From the NCBI RefSeq assembly GCF_030811455.1, contig NZ_JAUSQU010000001.1:9300001-9364000 (forward strand): a stretch of 64,000 nucleotides of DNA, read 5' to 3'. The stretch comes from Streptosporangium lutulentum. Its GTDB lineage: Bacteria > Actinomycetota > Actinomycetes > Streptosporangiales > Streptosporangiaceae. How positions within the stretch are numbered: position 1 is the stretch's first letter; every line of letters starts with the position of its first letter. The translations under genes and the position numbers were made by a program. Positions 43,635-51,933 of this stretch are shown here, piece after piece. Below the pieces are notes generated by a model. That model saw nothing but the letters and a program-made list of their open reading frames with translations, searched no databases and was not told the DNA's origin.

Positions 43635-44015
43635 ATGGTGCGGATGGTGAAGCGTGCACTGATTCCCGCCCGACTGCGGCGGGTGGTGCGGGGATGGTTC
43701 GACGCCCGATACATCTCCCGGGCCGATCACCGGCAGGACATCAGGGACGCCCTCTGGGAGGTCCAGACGCTGAGCAGGGAGATCGTGTCACTGCGCGCCG
43801 AGGTCGGTGAGCTGCGGGCACAGGTGGGGAAGGTCCGGATCGACCCGGCTCGGGCACAACGCTGGGACGACGCCCACCGCCTCGCAGAGGAGACCGCGGC
43901 CGCCATGGAGCGGATGCTCCAGAACGAGGCGCTGCTCCGGCGGGCGGCGGGCCGTCCTCCCGCGGGCTCGGCGATCTCTGTGACCTCCGCGGGCTCCCCG
44001 GGGGGCGTCACATGA
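43635..44015 (+). CDS. Hypothetical coiled-coil protein
   Basis: A 126-residue basic protein from ATG 43635 (VRMVKRALIPARLRR); an upstream GTG at 43605 would add ten residues. It has an Arg-rich head, then a clear heptad coiled coil (EVQTLSREIVSLRAEVGELR onward) and a helical segment to about residue 105, with a Ser/Gly tail. No enzymatic motif, signal or membrane helix is visible, and it matches no family I recognise. It might be a small scaffold or glycosyltransferase-associated protein. Confidence 0.6.
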   Translation: MVRMVKRALIPARLRRVVRGWFDARYISRADHRQDIRDALWEVQTLSREIVSLRAEVGELRAQVGKVRIDPARAQRWDDAHRLAEETAAAMERMLQNEALLRRAAGRPPAGSAISVTSAGSPGGVT

Positions 44016-44033
44016 CGGTGACCCGGGCGCGCC

Positions 44034-44129
44034 ATGACGCGTGAGCGGGTCCGCGACTTCATGGAGGGCGAGGTCGGGTTCATGAGCGAGGATGAGGCAC
44101 GTCGCGTCGAGACCTGGGGGATGTCGTGA
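44034..44129 (+). CDS. 31-residue ORF overlapping the D-aminopeptidase start
   Basis: ATG 44034 opens a frame (MTRERVRDFMEGEVGFMSED, then EARRVETWGMS) whose TGA overlaps the next gene's GTG by 4 bases (GTGA). The acidic helical peptide has natural codon use and the overlap suggests translational coupling. No family recognised. It may instead be only the reading frame that positions re-initiation for the peptidase. Confidence 0.4.
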   Translation: MTRERVRDFMEGEVGFMSEDEARRVETWGMS

Positions 44130-44968
44130 AGGTGTACGTCTCGGTGGATATGGAAGGCGTCACCGGGCTGACCGACCCGGAGGAGATGCACGCCGGGGGC
44201 CGGGGGTACGAGCGCGGCTGCGAGCTGATGACCGCCGACGCCAACGCGGTCGTCCAGGGCGCCTTCGAGGCCGGAGCCCATGCCGTGCGCGTCAACGACG
44301 CCCACGGTTCGACCAAGAACCTCAGGATCGACCTGCTCGACGAGCGGGCGACCCTGATCAGGGGGCCGGGCAAGCCGCTGCGCATGGGCCAGGGACTCGA
44401 CGCGAGCTACCGGGCGGCCTGTTTCGCCGGGTACCACGCGCGGGCCGGGGTCCAGCACGGAGTCCTGAACCACACCTGGATGGGCAAGGAGATCCAGAAT
44501 CTCTACCTCAACGGCGAGGTCTGCGGCGAGACCCGCCTGGTCGCGTCGTTCGCCGGGTCGCTCGGCGTGCCGGTGGCCCTGGTGACCGGGGACGAGGCGG
44601 TCTGCGAGGAGGCCCGCGAGCTGCTCGGCGACGTCGAGACCGTCGCGGTCAAGGACGGGGTCGACAGGTTCTCCGCCGAGCTCCTCCCGCCCGCCGTCGC
44701 CCAGGCCCGCATCCGCGAGGCCGCCGCCCGCGCGCTCGGCCGGGTGGCCGACTTCCGCCCCTGCGTGCCGGAGCCCCCGTACACCATCGGCGTCGAATGG
44801 AACTCCACCGCCATCGCCGCCGGTTGCGCGATCATCCCCGGTGTGACGTCCGCCGGCCCCCGCCACACCGAGTTCACCACCGACGACTTCTCCCAGATCA
44901 TGGCGCTGCTGGGCCTCTTCGCCATGATCGGTGGCCAGGTCGCCTGCGGCAGCGGCGTGTACGGCTGA
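44126..44968 (+). CDS. M55 family D-aminopeptidase (DppA-like)
   Basis: A 280-residue zinc peptidase of the DppA family, which forms ring-shaped oligomers and removes N-terminal D-amino acids from peptides. The zinc-binding SVDMEGVTG (Asp-x-Glu) begins at residue 6, RVNDAHGSTKNL and FAGYHARAGVQHG carry further ligands, and LNHTWMGKEIQNLYLNG is a family signature. GTG 44126 overlaps the stop of a 31-codon ORF. It may process D-amino-acid peptides from cell-wall turnover; no peptide transporter is adjacent. Confidence 0.93.
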   Translation: MKVYVSVDMEGVTGLTDPEEMHAGGRGYERGCELMTADANAVVQGAFEAGAHAVRVNDAHGSTKNLRIDLLDERATLIRGPGKPLRMGQGLDASYRAACFAGYHARAGVQHGVLNHTWMGKEIQNLYLNGEVCGETRLVASFAGSLGVPVALVTGDEAVCEEARELLGDVETVAVKDGVDRFSAELLPPAVAQARIREAAARALGRVADFRPCVPEPPYTIGVEWNSTAIAAGCAIIPGVTSAGPRHTEFTTDDFSQIMALLGLFAMIGGQVACGSGVYG

Positions 44969-44975
44969 CCCCCTG

Positions 44976-45104
44976 GCCGCCGATCCTCCCCGACCGAACC
45001 GGCCTTCCCTGACCGAGGGCCGCCGATCCCCCCTTGACCGAACCGGCCTCCCCTGACCGGAGGCCGCCGATCCCCCTGAGCGAACCGGCCTTCCCTGACC
45101 GAGG
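44976..45104. repeat. Three tandem 43-44 bp repeats
   Basis: Copies begin at 44976, 45019 and 45063, each starting GCCGCCGATCC, containing GACCGAACCGGCCT (one copy GAGCGAACC) and ending CCCTGACCG-like. Identity between copies is about 85-90 percent. They fill most of the gap between the D-aminopeptidase and the amine oxidase, and each can form short GC hairpins. Confidence 0.85.
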
Positions 45105-45180
45105 GCGGGAGCTCGTCATGGGTGAGGACGAGTCATGACCGAAGACGAGAGCCCGTCACGGGCGAGGGCGAAGGTTTCCC

Positions 45181-46743
45181 ATGGGTGAGGACAGGGTCCT
45201 GACGCGCAGGGCGCTGCTGGTCGGCGTGGGGGCCGCGGGAGGCGCCGGGGCCATGTTCGCGGCCATGGGCGCGCTGGGCCTCGCCCCCGACTCCCAGACG
45301 AAGGACTTCGTTCCCCCGCGGCCCTCCGACTTCTCCCTCAGCGGCAGGGCCGCGGCGAAGGTGGTGATCCTCGGCGGCGGGGTCGCCGGGCTGGCCTGTG
45401 CCTACGAGCTGGGCAAGGCGGGATACGACTGCACGGTCCTGGAGGCGGCCGACCGGGCGGGAGGCCGGAACCGCACGGTGCGCGGCGGGGACCGGCTGAC
45501 CGAGCTGGACGGGGAGACGCAGACGGCGGAGTTCGAGGAGGGGACCTACTTCAACGCGGGCCCCGGGCGGATCGCCCCGTGGATGGTCACCTTGGACTAC
45601 TGCCGCGAGCTGGGCGTCCCCATCGAGATGTTCGTCAACAACAACGCCTCGGCGTACGTCTACACGCAGGGGATGACGGCCCCGATCCGCTCCCGCACAG
45701 CTCGCGCTGATTTATATGGATATGTCGCGGAATTGCTGGCCAAGGCGACCGACGCCGGTGCCCTGAACCAGCGGCTCACCAAGGACGACCGCGAGCGGCT
45801 CTCGGAGTTCCTGCGGCACTTCGGCGACCTCGGCCCCGACCTGGGCTACAACGGCTCCACCCGCCGCGGCTTCGAGACCTACCCCGGCGTCGGCGACGGC
45901 ATCCCGATCCCCGCGCCGTCCTCCCTCCAGGACGTGCTCGCCGCGGGCACGGGCCGGGCGATCACCATGGACTTCGGCTACGAACAGGCCACCCCCATGT
46001 TCCAGCCGGTGGGTGGGATGGACTCGATCGTGACCGCCCTGGTCAGGGCGGTCGGGCCGGACCGGATCAGGACGGGCACCCGGGTCACCGGGGTCAAGGA
46101 CCTGCCCGACGGCGTCGAGGTCACCCATCGGGGCGGCGCGTTCCGGGCCGACTACTGCATCGCCACCCTGCCGCCCCACCTGCTCGCGCGCCTGCCGCAC
46201 AACCTCGGCGGCCCGGTCACCGCCGCGCTCCGCACCCCCGTCCCGATCGCCGCGGGCAAGCTCGGCCTGGAGTACGGCAGGCGCTGGTGGGAGATCGACG
46301 ACCGGATCTACGGCGGCATCACCGAGACCGACCTGGACATCACCCACATCTGGTATCCCTCCCACGGTTACCACTCCAGGAGCGGCCTGGTGGTCGGCTA
46401 CTACAACTCCGAGGAGAACGCCGAGCTGTACGGCAGGCTCTCCCACGGCGAGCGCCGCGACCGCGCGCTCACCCAGGGCAAGAAGATCCACGGGGAGAAG
46501 TACCGGTCCGAGCTTCGCTCCAGTGTCTCGGTCGCCTGGCAGCGCCAGCCGTACATCGAGGGGGGCTGGGCCGTCTGGCCCTCCTACACCGGCGGGTTCA
46601 CCGTGCTCCAGCACCCGGCGGGCCGGGTCTACTTCGCCGGAGACTGGCTCACCCGCCTGGTCGCCTGGCAGGCCGGGGCGCTGGAGTCCGCGAGGAAGGT
46701 CGTCACCGACCTCCACAGCCGGGTGCTCCAGGGAACCTCCTGA
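45181..46743 (+). CDS. Flavin amine oxidase (monoamine / L-amino-acid oxidase type), Tat-like leader
   Basis: A 520-residue FAD enzyme. The N-terminal TRRALLVGVGAAGGAGAMFA looks like a Tat signal, so export is likely. The FAD dinucleotide motif is VVILGGGVAGLACAYELGKA, followed by EAADRAGGRNRTVRGG. The C-terminal FAD-binding segment is GRVYFAGDWLTRLVAWQAGALES, and aromatic-cage-type residues lie in YIEGGWAVWPSYTGG. It oxidatively deaminates amines or amino acids, releasing H2O2. Codon 178 (45712-45714) is TTA, very rare in such genomes, inside a short A/T-rich patch. It is followed 55 bp later by a YbaK-type gene. Confidence 0.9.
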   Translation: MGEDRVLTRRALLVGVGAAGGAGAMFAAMGALGLAPDSQTKDFVPPRPSDFSLSGRAAAKVVILGGGVAGLACAYELGKAGYDCTVLEAADRAGGRNRTVRGGDRLTELDGETQTAEFEEGTYFNAGPGRIAPWMVTLDYCRELGVPIEMFVNNNASAYVYTQGMTAPIRSRTARADLYGYVAELLAKATDAGALNQRLTKDDRERLSEFLRHFGDLGPDLGYNGSTRRGFETYPGVGDGIPIPAPSSLQDVLAAGTGRAITMDFGYEQATPMFQPVGGMDSIVTALVRAVGPDRIRTGTRVTGVKDLPDGVEVTHRGGAFRADYCIATLPPHLLARLPHNLGGPVTAALRTPVPIAAGKLGLEYGRRWWEIDDRIYGGITETDLDITHIWYPSHGYHSRSGLVVGYYNSEENAELYGRLSHGERRDRALTQGKKIHGEKYRSELRSSVSVAWQRQPYIEGGWAVWPSYTGGFTVLQHPAGRVYFAGDWLTRLVAWQAGALESARKVVTDLHSRVLQGTS

Positions 46744-46798
46744 GGTCCCGTCCGGCGGTCGTACAGTCTCTAGAGCAGAGAATCCGAAGGAGACGACG

Positions 46799-47326
46799 AT
46801 GGCGATGACGATAGGAACACTTGACTGGGTGAAGGCCGGCGAGCGGCTGGACCTGCTGGCGGACCCGGTGGCGCGGGCGATCGACGAGCTCGACGGGGTC
46901 GAGGTCGCGGAGATCGATCCCGCGCTGGCCGACACGGCGGCGTTCTGCGAGCGGTACGGAGTGGGCATGGCCGAGTCGGCCAACTGCGTGATCGTGGCGG
47001 CCAAGCGGGGCGGGGAGGTCCGCTACGCCGCGTGCATGGTGCTCGCGACCATGAAGGCGGATGTGAACGGGGTGCTCCGGCGGCACCTGGACGCGCGGAA
47101 GATCTCGTTCGCGCCGCAGGCGGACGCGGTCAGTCTCACCGGGATGGAGTACGGCGGGATCACCCCGCTGGGGCTGCCCGAGGGCTGGCCGGTGCTGGTG
47201 GACGAGGCGGTGGCGACCCATCCGGGAGTGGTGATCGGCAGCGGCGTCCGCCATTCCAAACTGGCACTTCCCGGGGCGGTCCTGGCCGGGCTGAAGACGG
47301 CGGAGGTGCTTCGCCTGGCGCTGTGA
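46799..47326 (+). CDS. YbaK/ProX-type aminoacyl-tRNA deacylase family protein
   Basis: A 175-residue protein starting at ATG 46799 behind GAAGGAG. The YbaK/EbsC fold is indicated by ANCVIVAAKRGGEVRYAACM, an ADVNGVLRRHLDARK segment, TGMEYGGITPLGLPEGWPVL and VVIGSGVRHSKLALPG. Such proteins hydrolyse mischarged aminoacyl-tRNAs in trans. It ends 116 bp before the kinase cluster. The aminoacyl-tRNA specificity cannot be read from sequence. Confidence 0.9.
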   Translation: MAMTIGTLDWVKAGERLDLLADPVARAIDELDGVEVAEIDPALADTAAFCERYGVGMAESANCVIVAAKRGGEVRYAACMVLATMKADVNGVLRRHLDARKISFAPQADAVSLTGMEYGGITPLGLPEGWPVLVDEAVATHPGVVIGSGVRHSKLALPGAVLAGLKTAEVLRLAL

Positions 47327-47442
47327 AGCCAAAATGATATTAAGTGGTGGAGGGAATCGGGAAACCGTCGGGTCCCGCCGGACGTTATTGAGTCGATGAA
47401 TGTGGCCCGATGGTTCATCTCGTGGGCGGTGCCTAAGCCGAT

Positions 47443-49605
47443 ATGGTGCTTCATGCCATGAAACAGGACGACCGGTTGGGCCCCTACCAGTTGCTACGGC
47501 GGCTGGGCGAGGGGGGTATGGGCGTAGTTCACCTCGCTGTCGATCCTCAGGGGCGGCAGGTGGCGGTGAAGGTTCTCCGCAGCGAGGTGGCGGGCGACGA
47601 CGTCGCGCGTCGCCGTCTTTCGCGCGAGGTGGAGACCATGCGGAGGGTGCGCAGCGAATACATCGCCGAGGTGCTCGATGCCGACGTGACCGGGCATCGG
47701 CCCTACATCGTGACCCGCTACATCGCGGGCCCGCCGCTGGACGAGGTCGTCAAGCGGGACGGCCCCATGGAGCTGCCCGCGTTGCTCAAGATCGCGCACG
47801 GGGTGGCGTCGGCGCTCGCCGCCGTGCACTCCGTCGGGGTGATCCACCGCGACCTCAAACCGGGCAACGTGCTCATCCTGGACGGCCAGCCCGTCCTCAT
47901 CGACTTCGGCATCGCGCAGGCCGTGGACGCCACCCGCCTGACCCAGACCGGCATGTTCATCGGCACGCCCGGCTACCTCGCCCCCGAGATCATCGAGGGT
48001 CACGAGGCGGGTCCCGAGGTCGACGTGCACGCCTGGGCGGGCACGCTGGTCTTCGCGGCCACCGGCCAGCCGCCCTTCGGCAAGGGCACGCTGGAGATGA
48101 TCTTCTACAACATCACCGCGGGCAAGGCGAACGTGGACGCCGTCCCGCGGGCGCTCCAGCCGGTGCTGCGCGCCGCGCTGCAGCGTGATCCGGCCAAGCG
48201 GCCCAAGGCCGCCGAGCTGGTCGCGCAGGTGGCGCGGCTGCTGCCCGGCACCGGCCGGGTCAAGATGCCCGACGAGATCTCCACGCTCCCGCATCTCGAC
48301 GATTCGAGCCCCGACGCCAGGGGGGCCTCGGGGCGTCCCGAAGGTCAGGGGAACCGGGCCGGTTCACGCGCTCCGGGCGTTCCCGGCCTCCCGGCGGACG
48401 CCGGCGACGTCCCGACCCCGGTGGCCTCCCGCCCCGGGGTCCCCTCGTCCACGCCGTGGCCCCCGGCCCCGGTGGCCCAGCCGCGCGAATACGTCTCGCT
48501 GCTCGGTGAGGAGGATTCCGACCCGGCGGCCACCCGCCGGGTGACGCCCGAGGAGTTGCGGCAGCTCGCGGCGGCCCAGCAGGAGGCCTACGACCAGCCC
48601 ACCGGGGTGCTCAGCCCGGAGGACATCCCCACGCGCGGCCCCGCCATCCACAACCAGCTCAAACCGGACGTCGCCGGCCGGCAGGGCGCCACCACGCCGG
48701 TGCCCGACGGGGACATCCCGACTCAGCGGGTCCGTCCCCAGGACCTGCAGGAGTACATCCGCAACCACCCCCCGCAGCCCGGTTACCCCGCGCAGCCGAA
48801 CCACCCCTCGCCCACGCCCCCTCCACAGCCGTATCCGCAGCGTCAGGGCTCGTTCGAGCAGACGCCGCAGGTCCGGCAGCCCCCGCAGTCGCCGCCGCCG
48901 CCCTATCCGTACCCGCACCCCAAGCCGCCCCAGCAGCAGCCCCAACCTCAGCCCCAGCCGTCCGCGCCCTCGTTCCATCCCGGCCAGCGGCCGGGCCACG
49001 CGCTGCAGCGTTCGAAGGCGTACGGGGTGGCGAGCGCGCTGCTGCTGGTCGTCATGGCGGTCGCGGCCGTCATGGCGCCGGCCATCGTCGCCGTGGTGAT
49101 GATCCCGGCCGCGATCCTGCTGCGCGCCGCCGACATCGCCCAGCCCAGGCTCAACGCCCAGCGGCCGGTGGGCGCGGCGGCGGCCGACGTCTTCCGGGTG
49201 ATCGGCCAGCCGGCCGCGCTCCTGAAGTCGGTGGGCGTCACCGTCGCGCTCGTGCCGTACGCGCTGATCCTCGGCCTGCCGGTGACGCTGCTGCTCGCCG
49301 TCCTCGTCAGGAGCATGCCGGTCCCCAACGCGCTGAGCTGGGGCACGGCGGTCGCGCTGTGGACCATCTGCGCAGGTCCCGGAGTTGAGGGCCCCAGCCG
49401 CCAGATGCGACGTACGCTGGCATCATTGCTGCCGTCCCGCAGCGCGGCGATGCTCGTGGCCGCGGTGCTGGGTGCGGTAGCGGCGATCATGGTCTTTCTC
49501 GCGGTCGGGACGGTGAAGAAGGACGCCGGACCGGCCGTCTGGACACCGGTCGATGTCGGAACGGTGGTGGACGAGCTGAGACAACTACGAGAGAAGGCGG
49601 CGTGA
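47443..49605 (+). CDS. Membrane Ser/Thr protein kinase (PknB-like), kinase 1
   Basis: About 720 residues; an internal ATG at 47458 is an alternative start. The kinase domain at residues about 15-275 has a glycine loop (GEGGMGVV), VAVKVL, HRDLKPGN at about residue 135, DFGIAQ and the activation loop TRLTQTGMFIGTPGYLAPE. A long Pro/Gln-rich disordered region (about 275-525) leads to C-terminal membrane helices (about 535-690). No PASTA domains are present. It phosphorylates Ser/Thr of unknown targets. Its stop overlaps the next kinase start, so they are co-translated. Confidence 0.95.
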   Translation: MVLHAMKQDDRLGPYQLLRRLGEGGMGVVHLAVDPQGRQVAVKVLRSEVAGDDVARRRLSREVETMRRVRSEYIAEVLDADVTGHRPYIVTRYIAGPPLDEVVKRDGPMELPALLKIAHGVASALAAVHSVGVIHRDLKPGNVLILDGQPVLIDFGIAQAVDATRLTQTGMFIGTPGYLAPEIIEGHEAGPEVDVHAWAGTLVFAATGQPPFGKGTLEMIFYNITAGKANVDAVPRALQPVLRAALQRDPAKRPKAAELVAQVARLLPGTGRVKMPDEISTLPHLDDSSPDARGASGRPEGQGNRAGSRAPGVPGLPADAGDVPTPVASRPGVPSSTPWPPAPVAQPREYVSLLGEEDSDPAATRRVTPEELRQLAAAQQEAYDQPTGVLSPEDIPTRGPAIHNQLKPDVAGRQGATTPVPDGDIPTQRVRPQDLQEYIRNHPPQPGYPAQPNHPSPTPPPQPYPQRQGSFEQTPQVRQPPQSPPPPYPYPHPKPPQQQPQPQPQPSAPSFHPGQRPGHALQRSKAYGVASALLLVVMAVAAVMAPAIVAVVMIPAAILLRAADIAQPRLNAQRPVGAAAADVFRVIGQPAALLKSVGVTVALVPYALILGLPVTLLLAVLVRSMPVPNALSWGTAVALWTICAGPGVEGPSRQMRRTLASLLPSRSAAMLVAAVLGAVAAIMVFLAVGTVKKDAGPAVWTPVDVGTVVDELRQLREKAA

Positions 49606-51617
49606 TGGCGGGGGACACGCAGGCGCCTGAGCGACTCGGCCCGTACCGGTTGCTCAGGAAGATCGGCGAAGGTGGTATGGGGGTCGTCCACCTGGGGCTC
49701 GACGAAGACGGGCGCGAGGTGGCCGTCAAGGTCCTGCACCCGCACGTGGCCGCCGATCTCAAGGCTCGCGACCGGCTCACCCGCGAGGTGGAGACCATGC
49801 GGCGGGTGCGGAGCCCGCATGTCGCGGAGGTGCTCGACGCCGAGCTGACGGCCAAGCAGCCCTACATCGTGACCCGGTTCGCCCCGGGGCGCACGCTGGA
49901 GGAGACCGTTCTCGAGGACGGCCCGCTCCCCGCCGACGAGGTCATCCGGCTGGCCGAGGGCATGTGCGCCGCCCTGGTGGCGATCCACGCCGCCGACGTC
50001 GTCCACCGTGACTTCAAACCCTCCAACGTGATGATCGTCAACGGTGACCCGCTGGTCATCGACTTCGGCATCGCGCACCTGGTCAACGCCACCCGGCTGA
50101 CCCAGACCGGCATGTTCGTCGGCACCCCCGGCTACCTCGCCCCGGAGATCATCCGGGATTCCGAGATCACCCAGGCGGCCGACGTGCACGCGCTGGCCTC
50201 GACGGTCTTCTTCGGCGCGACGGGCAAGCCGCCGTTCGGCACGGGAAGCTTCGAGGTCGTCTGCTTCAACATCATGGAGGGCCGGGCCAACATCGACCAG
50301 GCGCCTGCCTGGCTGCGCCCCTGGCTCCGGCAGGCCCTGGCCGTCGACCCCACCGCCCGGCCGAGCGCGGTGGCGCTGCACCGGATGGCGCGGGCCCTCG
50401 ACCCCACGGTGACGGCCTTCCACGACACGCCGCCCACCGCCGTTCACGACAGCGGCACGAGGGTCCTCAACACCGACGGCACCGCTGTCCTGGACGGCCA
50501 GGCCGCGTCACCCGCCTCCCCGGCCCCGCCTTCGCCCTCGCCGAACGGCACCCGCGCGCTGCCCGCCGACGGGACCTACTCCGACCTGCTTCCGCCGGTG
50601 GAGTACGCCAAGCCGGAACGGCGCGAGCGCAGGCCCAGGCCCGAGCCGACCCGTCCCTCCGCTCAGCAGGGCCAGACCGCCGGGCCTCCGTCCTCTCCCG
50701 CCCCGGCGACCCAGCCGCCGCCGTACGTCCCGGCTCCGCCCTCGGCGCAGCAGGTGAGGTTCGCGCCGCCACCGCCGCCGTATGCCGACCAGCGGGTCGC
50801 CGGATACCCGGCCCCGCCGCCGACCGGCCAGGCCAGGCCGTACGCGCCGCCGCCCCAGTCCCAGCTCCGGCCGCACAATCCGGAGCCCCAGCCCCGCACC
50901 CCTCCGGCGGACCGCCCGCCCTACCGCACGGGTCACCCGCTGGCCGCGGCGCTGCTGCTGGTGATCCCCGTCGCCCTGGCCTGCGCGTTCCCGGTCGTGG
51001 TGAGCGTGATCGCGCTGGTGGCGGCGCTCTGCCTGCGCGTGGGCGAATACCTCCTCGGTGACCTGGCCCAGCGCCGTTCGGTGCGCGGGAGCAGTGCCAC
51101 CGACCCCCTGCTCGCGGTGCTCGGCACCCCGTGGGCGTTGATCAAGGCGGTCCTCGCGACGCTGGTCACGGCCCCGCTGGCGGCGATGTTCGGCATGTGC
51201 GTGTGGGGCGTGCTGGTCTACGTCGGCGGCATGGGCGTCAACGACGCCGGCAAGGACATGGCCGCCGCCTACGCGGCGGGCGCGTTCGTGGCCGGACTGT
51301 TCATCCTGCCCGGCGGGGGCAAGCCGCGCAGGGCGGTGTCCCGCGTGCTGACCGGGGCGATCCGCAGCCCCGGCGCGGCCATGGTGACCACGATCGTCCT
51401 GGGCACGCTGGCGTTCCTCGCGGTGATGACCGCGCTGAACGTCGACCAGGCCTCCTTCACACCGTGGCAGCGGCCGACCGATGCGATCAACGATCTGACG
51501 GACCGCTGGAAAGAGGCGGCGAACAGGGGCACGATGAGCGCGCTCGACCTCATCGGCGGCCTCGTCGACGACCTGATGAACAGCCTCGGCCTCGGGTTCC
51601 TGACCTTCTGGAGGTGA
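49605..51617 (+). CDS. Membrane Ser/Thr protein kinase, kinase 2
   Basis: A 670-residue paralogue of the preceding kinase, starting at ATG 49605 inside its stop (TGATG); a GTG at 49602 is equally near. Motifs are GEGGMGVV, VAVKVL, HRDFKPSN (Phe replaces the usual Leu), DFGIAH and the activation loop TRLTQTGMFVGTPGYLAPE. A Pro-rich linker of about 160 residues is followed by four or more hydrophobic segments and a soluble tail. The near-identical activation loops suggest the two kinases may phosphorylate each other. Short repeats follow the stop. Confidence 0.95.
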   Translation: MAGDTQAPERLGPYRLLRKIGEGGMGVVHLGLDEDGREVAVKVLHPHVAADLKARDRLTREVETMRRVRSPHVAEVLDAELTAKQPYIVTRFAPGRTLEETVLEDGPLPADEVIRLAEGMCAALVAIHAADVVHRDFKPSNVMIVNGDPLVIDFGIAHLVNATRLTQTGMFVGTPGYLAPEIIRDSEITQAADVHALASTVFFGATGKPPFGTGSFEVVCFNIMEGRANIDQAPAWLRPWLRQALAVDPTARPSAVALHRMARALDPTVTAFHDTPPTAVHDSGTRVLNTDGTAVLDGQAASPASPAPPSPSPNGTRALPADGTYSDLLPPVEYAKPERRERRPRPEPTRPSAQQGQTAGPPSSPAPATQPPPYVPAPPSAQQVRFAPPPPPYADQRVAGYPAPPPTGQARPYAPPPQSQLRPHNPEPQPRTPPADRPPYRTGHPLAAALLLVIPVALACAFPVVVSVIALVAALCLRVGEYLLGDLAQRRSVRGSSATDPLLAVLGTPWALIKAVLATLVTAPLAAMFGMCVWGVLVYVGGMGVNDAGKDMAAAYAAGAFVAGLFILPGGGKPRRAVSRVLTGAIRSPGAAMVTTIVLGTLAFLAVMTALNVDQASFTPWQRPTDAINDLTDRWKEAANRGTMSALDLIGGLVDDLMNSLGLGFLTFWR

Positions 51618-51785
51618 GCGTCGCCCACCGCCTCTCCGGGGGTGGGCGGCGCCTCCCGATTTCCCGGAGGTGAGCGTGGCTTCCTGGTTTTCCGGCGGTG
51701 AGTGTCGTCTTCTGGGAGGTGGCGTCTCCCGCCGGCCTCCCGGCGGGCGGGCGTCGCCTCGCAATCCTCCGGAGGTGAGCGTCGG
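51608..51785. repeat. Degenerate repeats of CCGGAGGTGAGCGTCG type
   Basis: Copies of a GGAGGTGAGCGTCG-like core occur at about 51610, 51666, 51695 and 51771, starting within the last codons of kinase 2. Spacing is irregular (about 30-75 bp), with GCCTCCCG-type sequence between. They fill most of the gap before kinase 3. No gene is seen in 51618-51933. Confidence 0.6.
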
Positions 51786-51933
51786 ACCGCCGGTTCAAGC
51801 CCGATTGCGACGCATGATCGATGGGAAACGTCTAGCTCGCGCCCCGTGTCCGTAGATGGGTGGTCCTCCTCGTCCCCCGTGCACGATCGCCGCCTCTGCG
51901 GCACCATGGAGGACACAGGCCGGAAGGAGTCGC

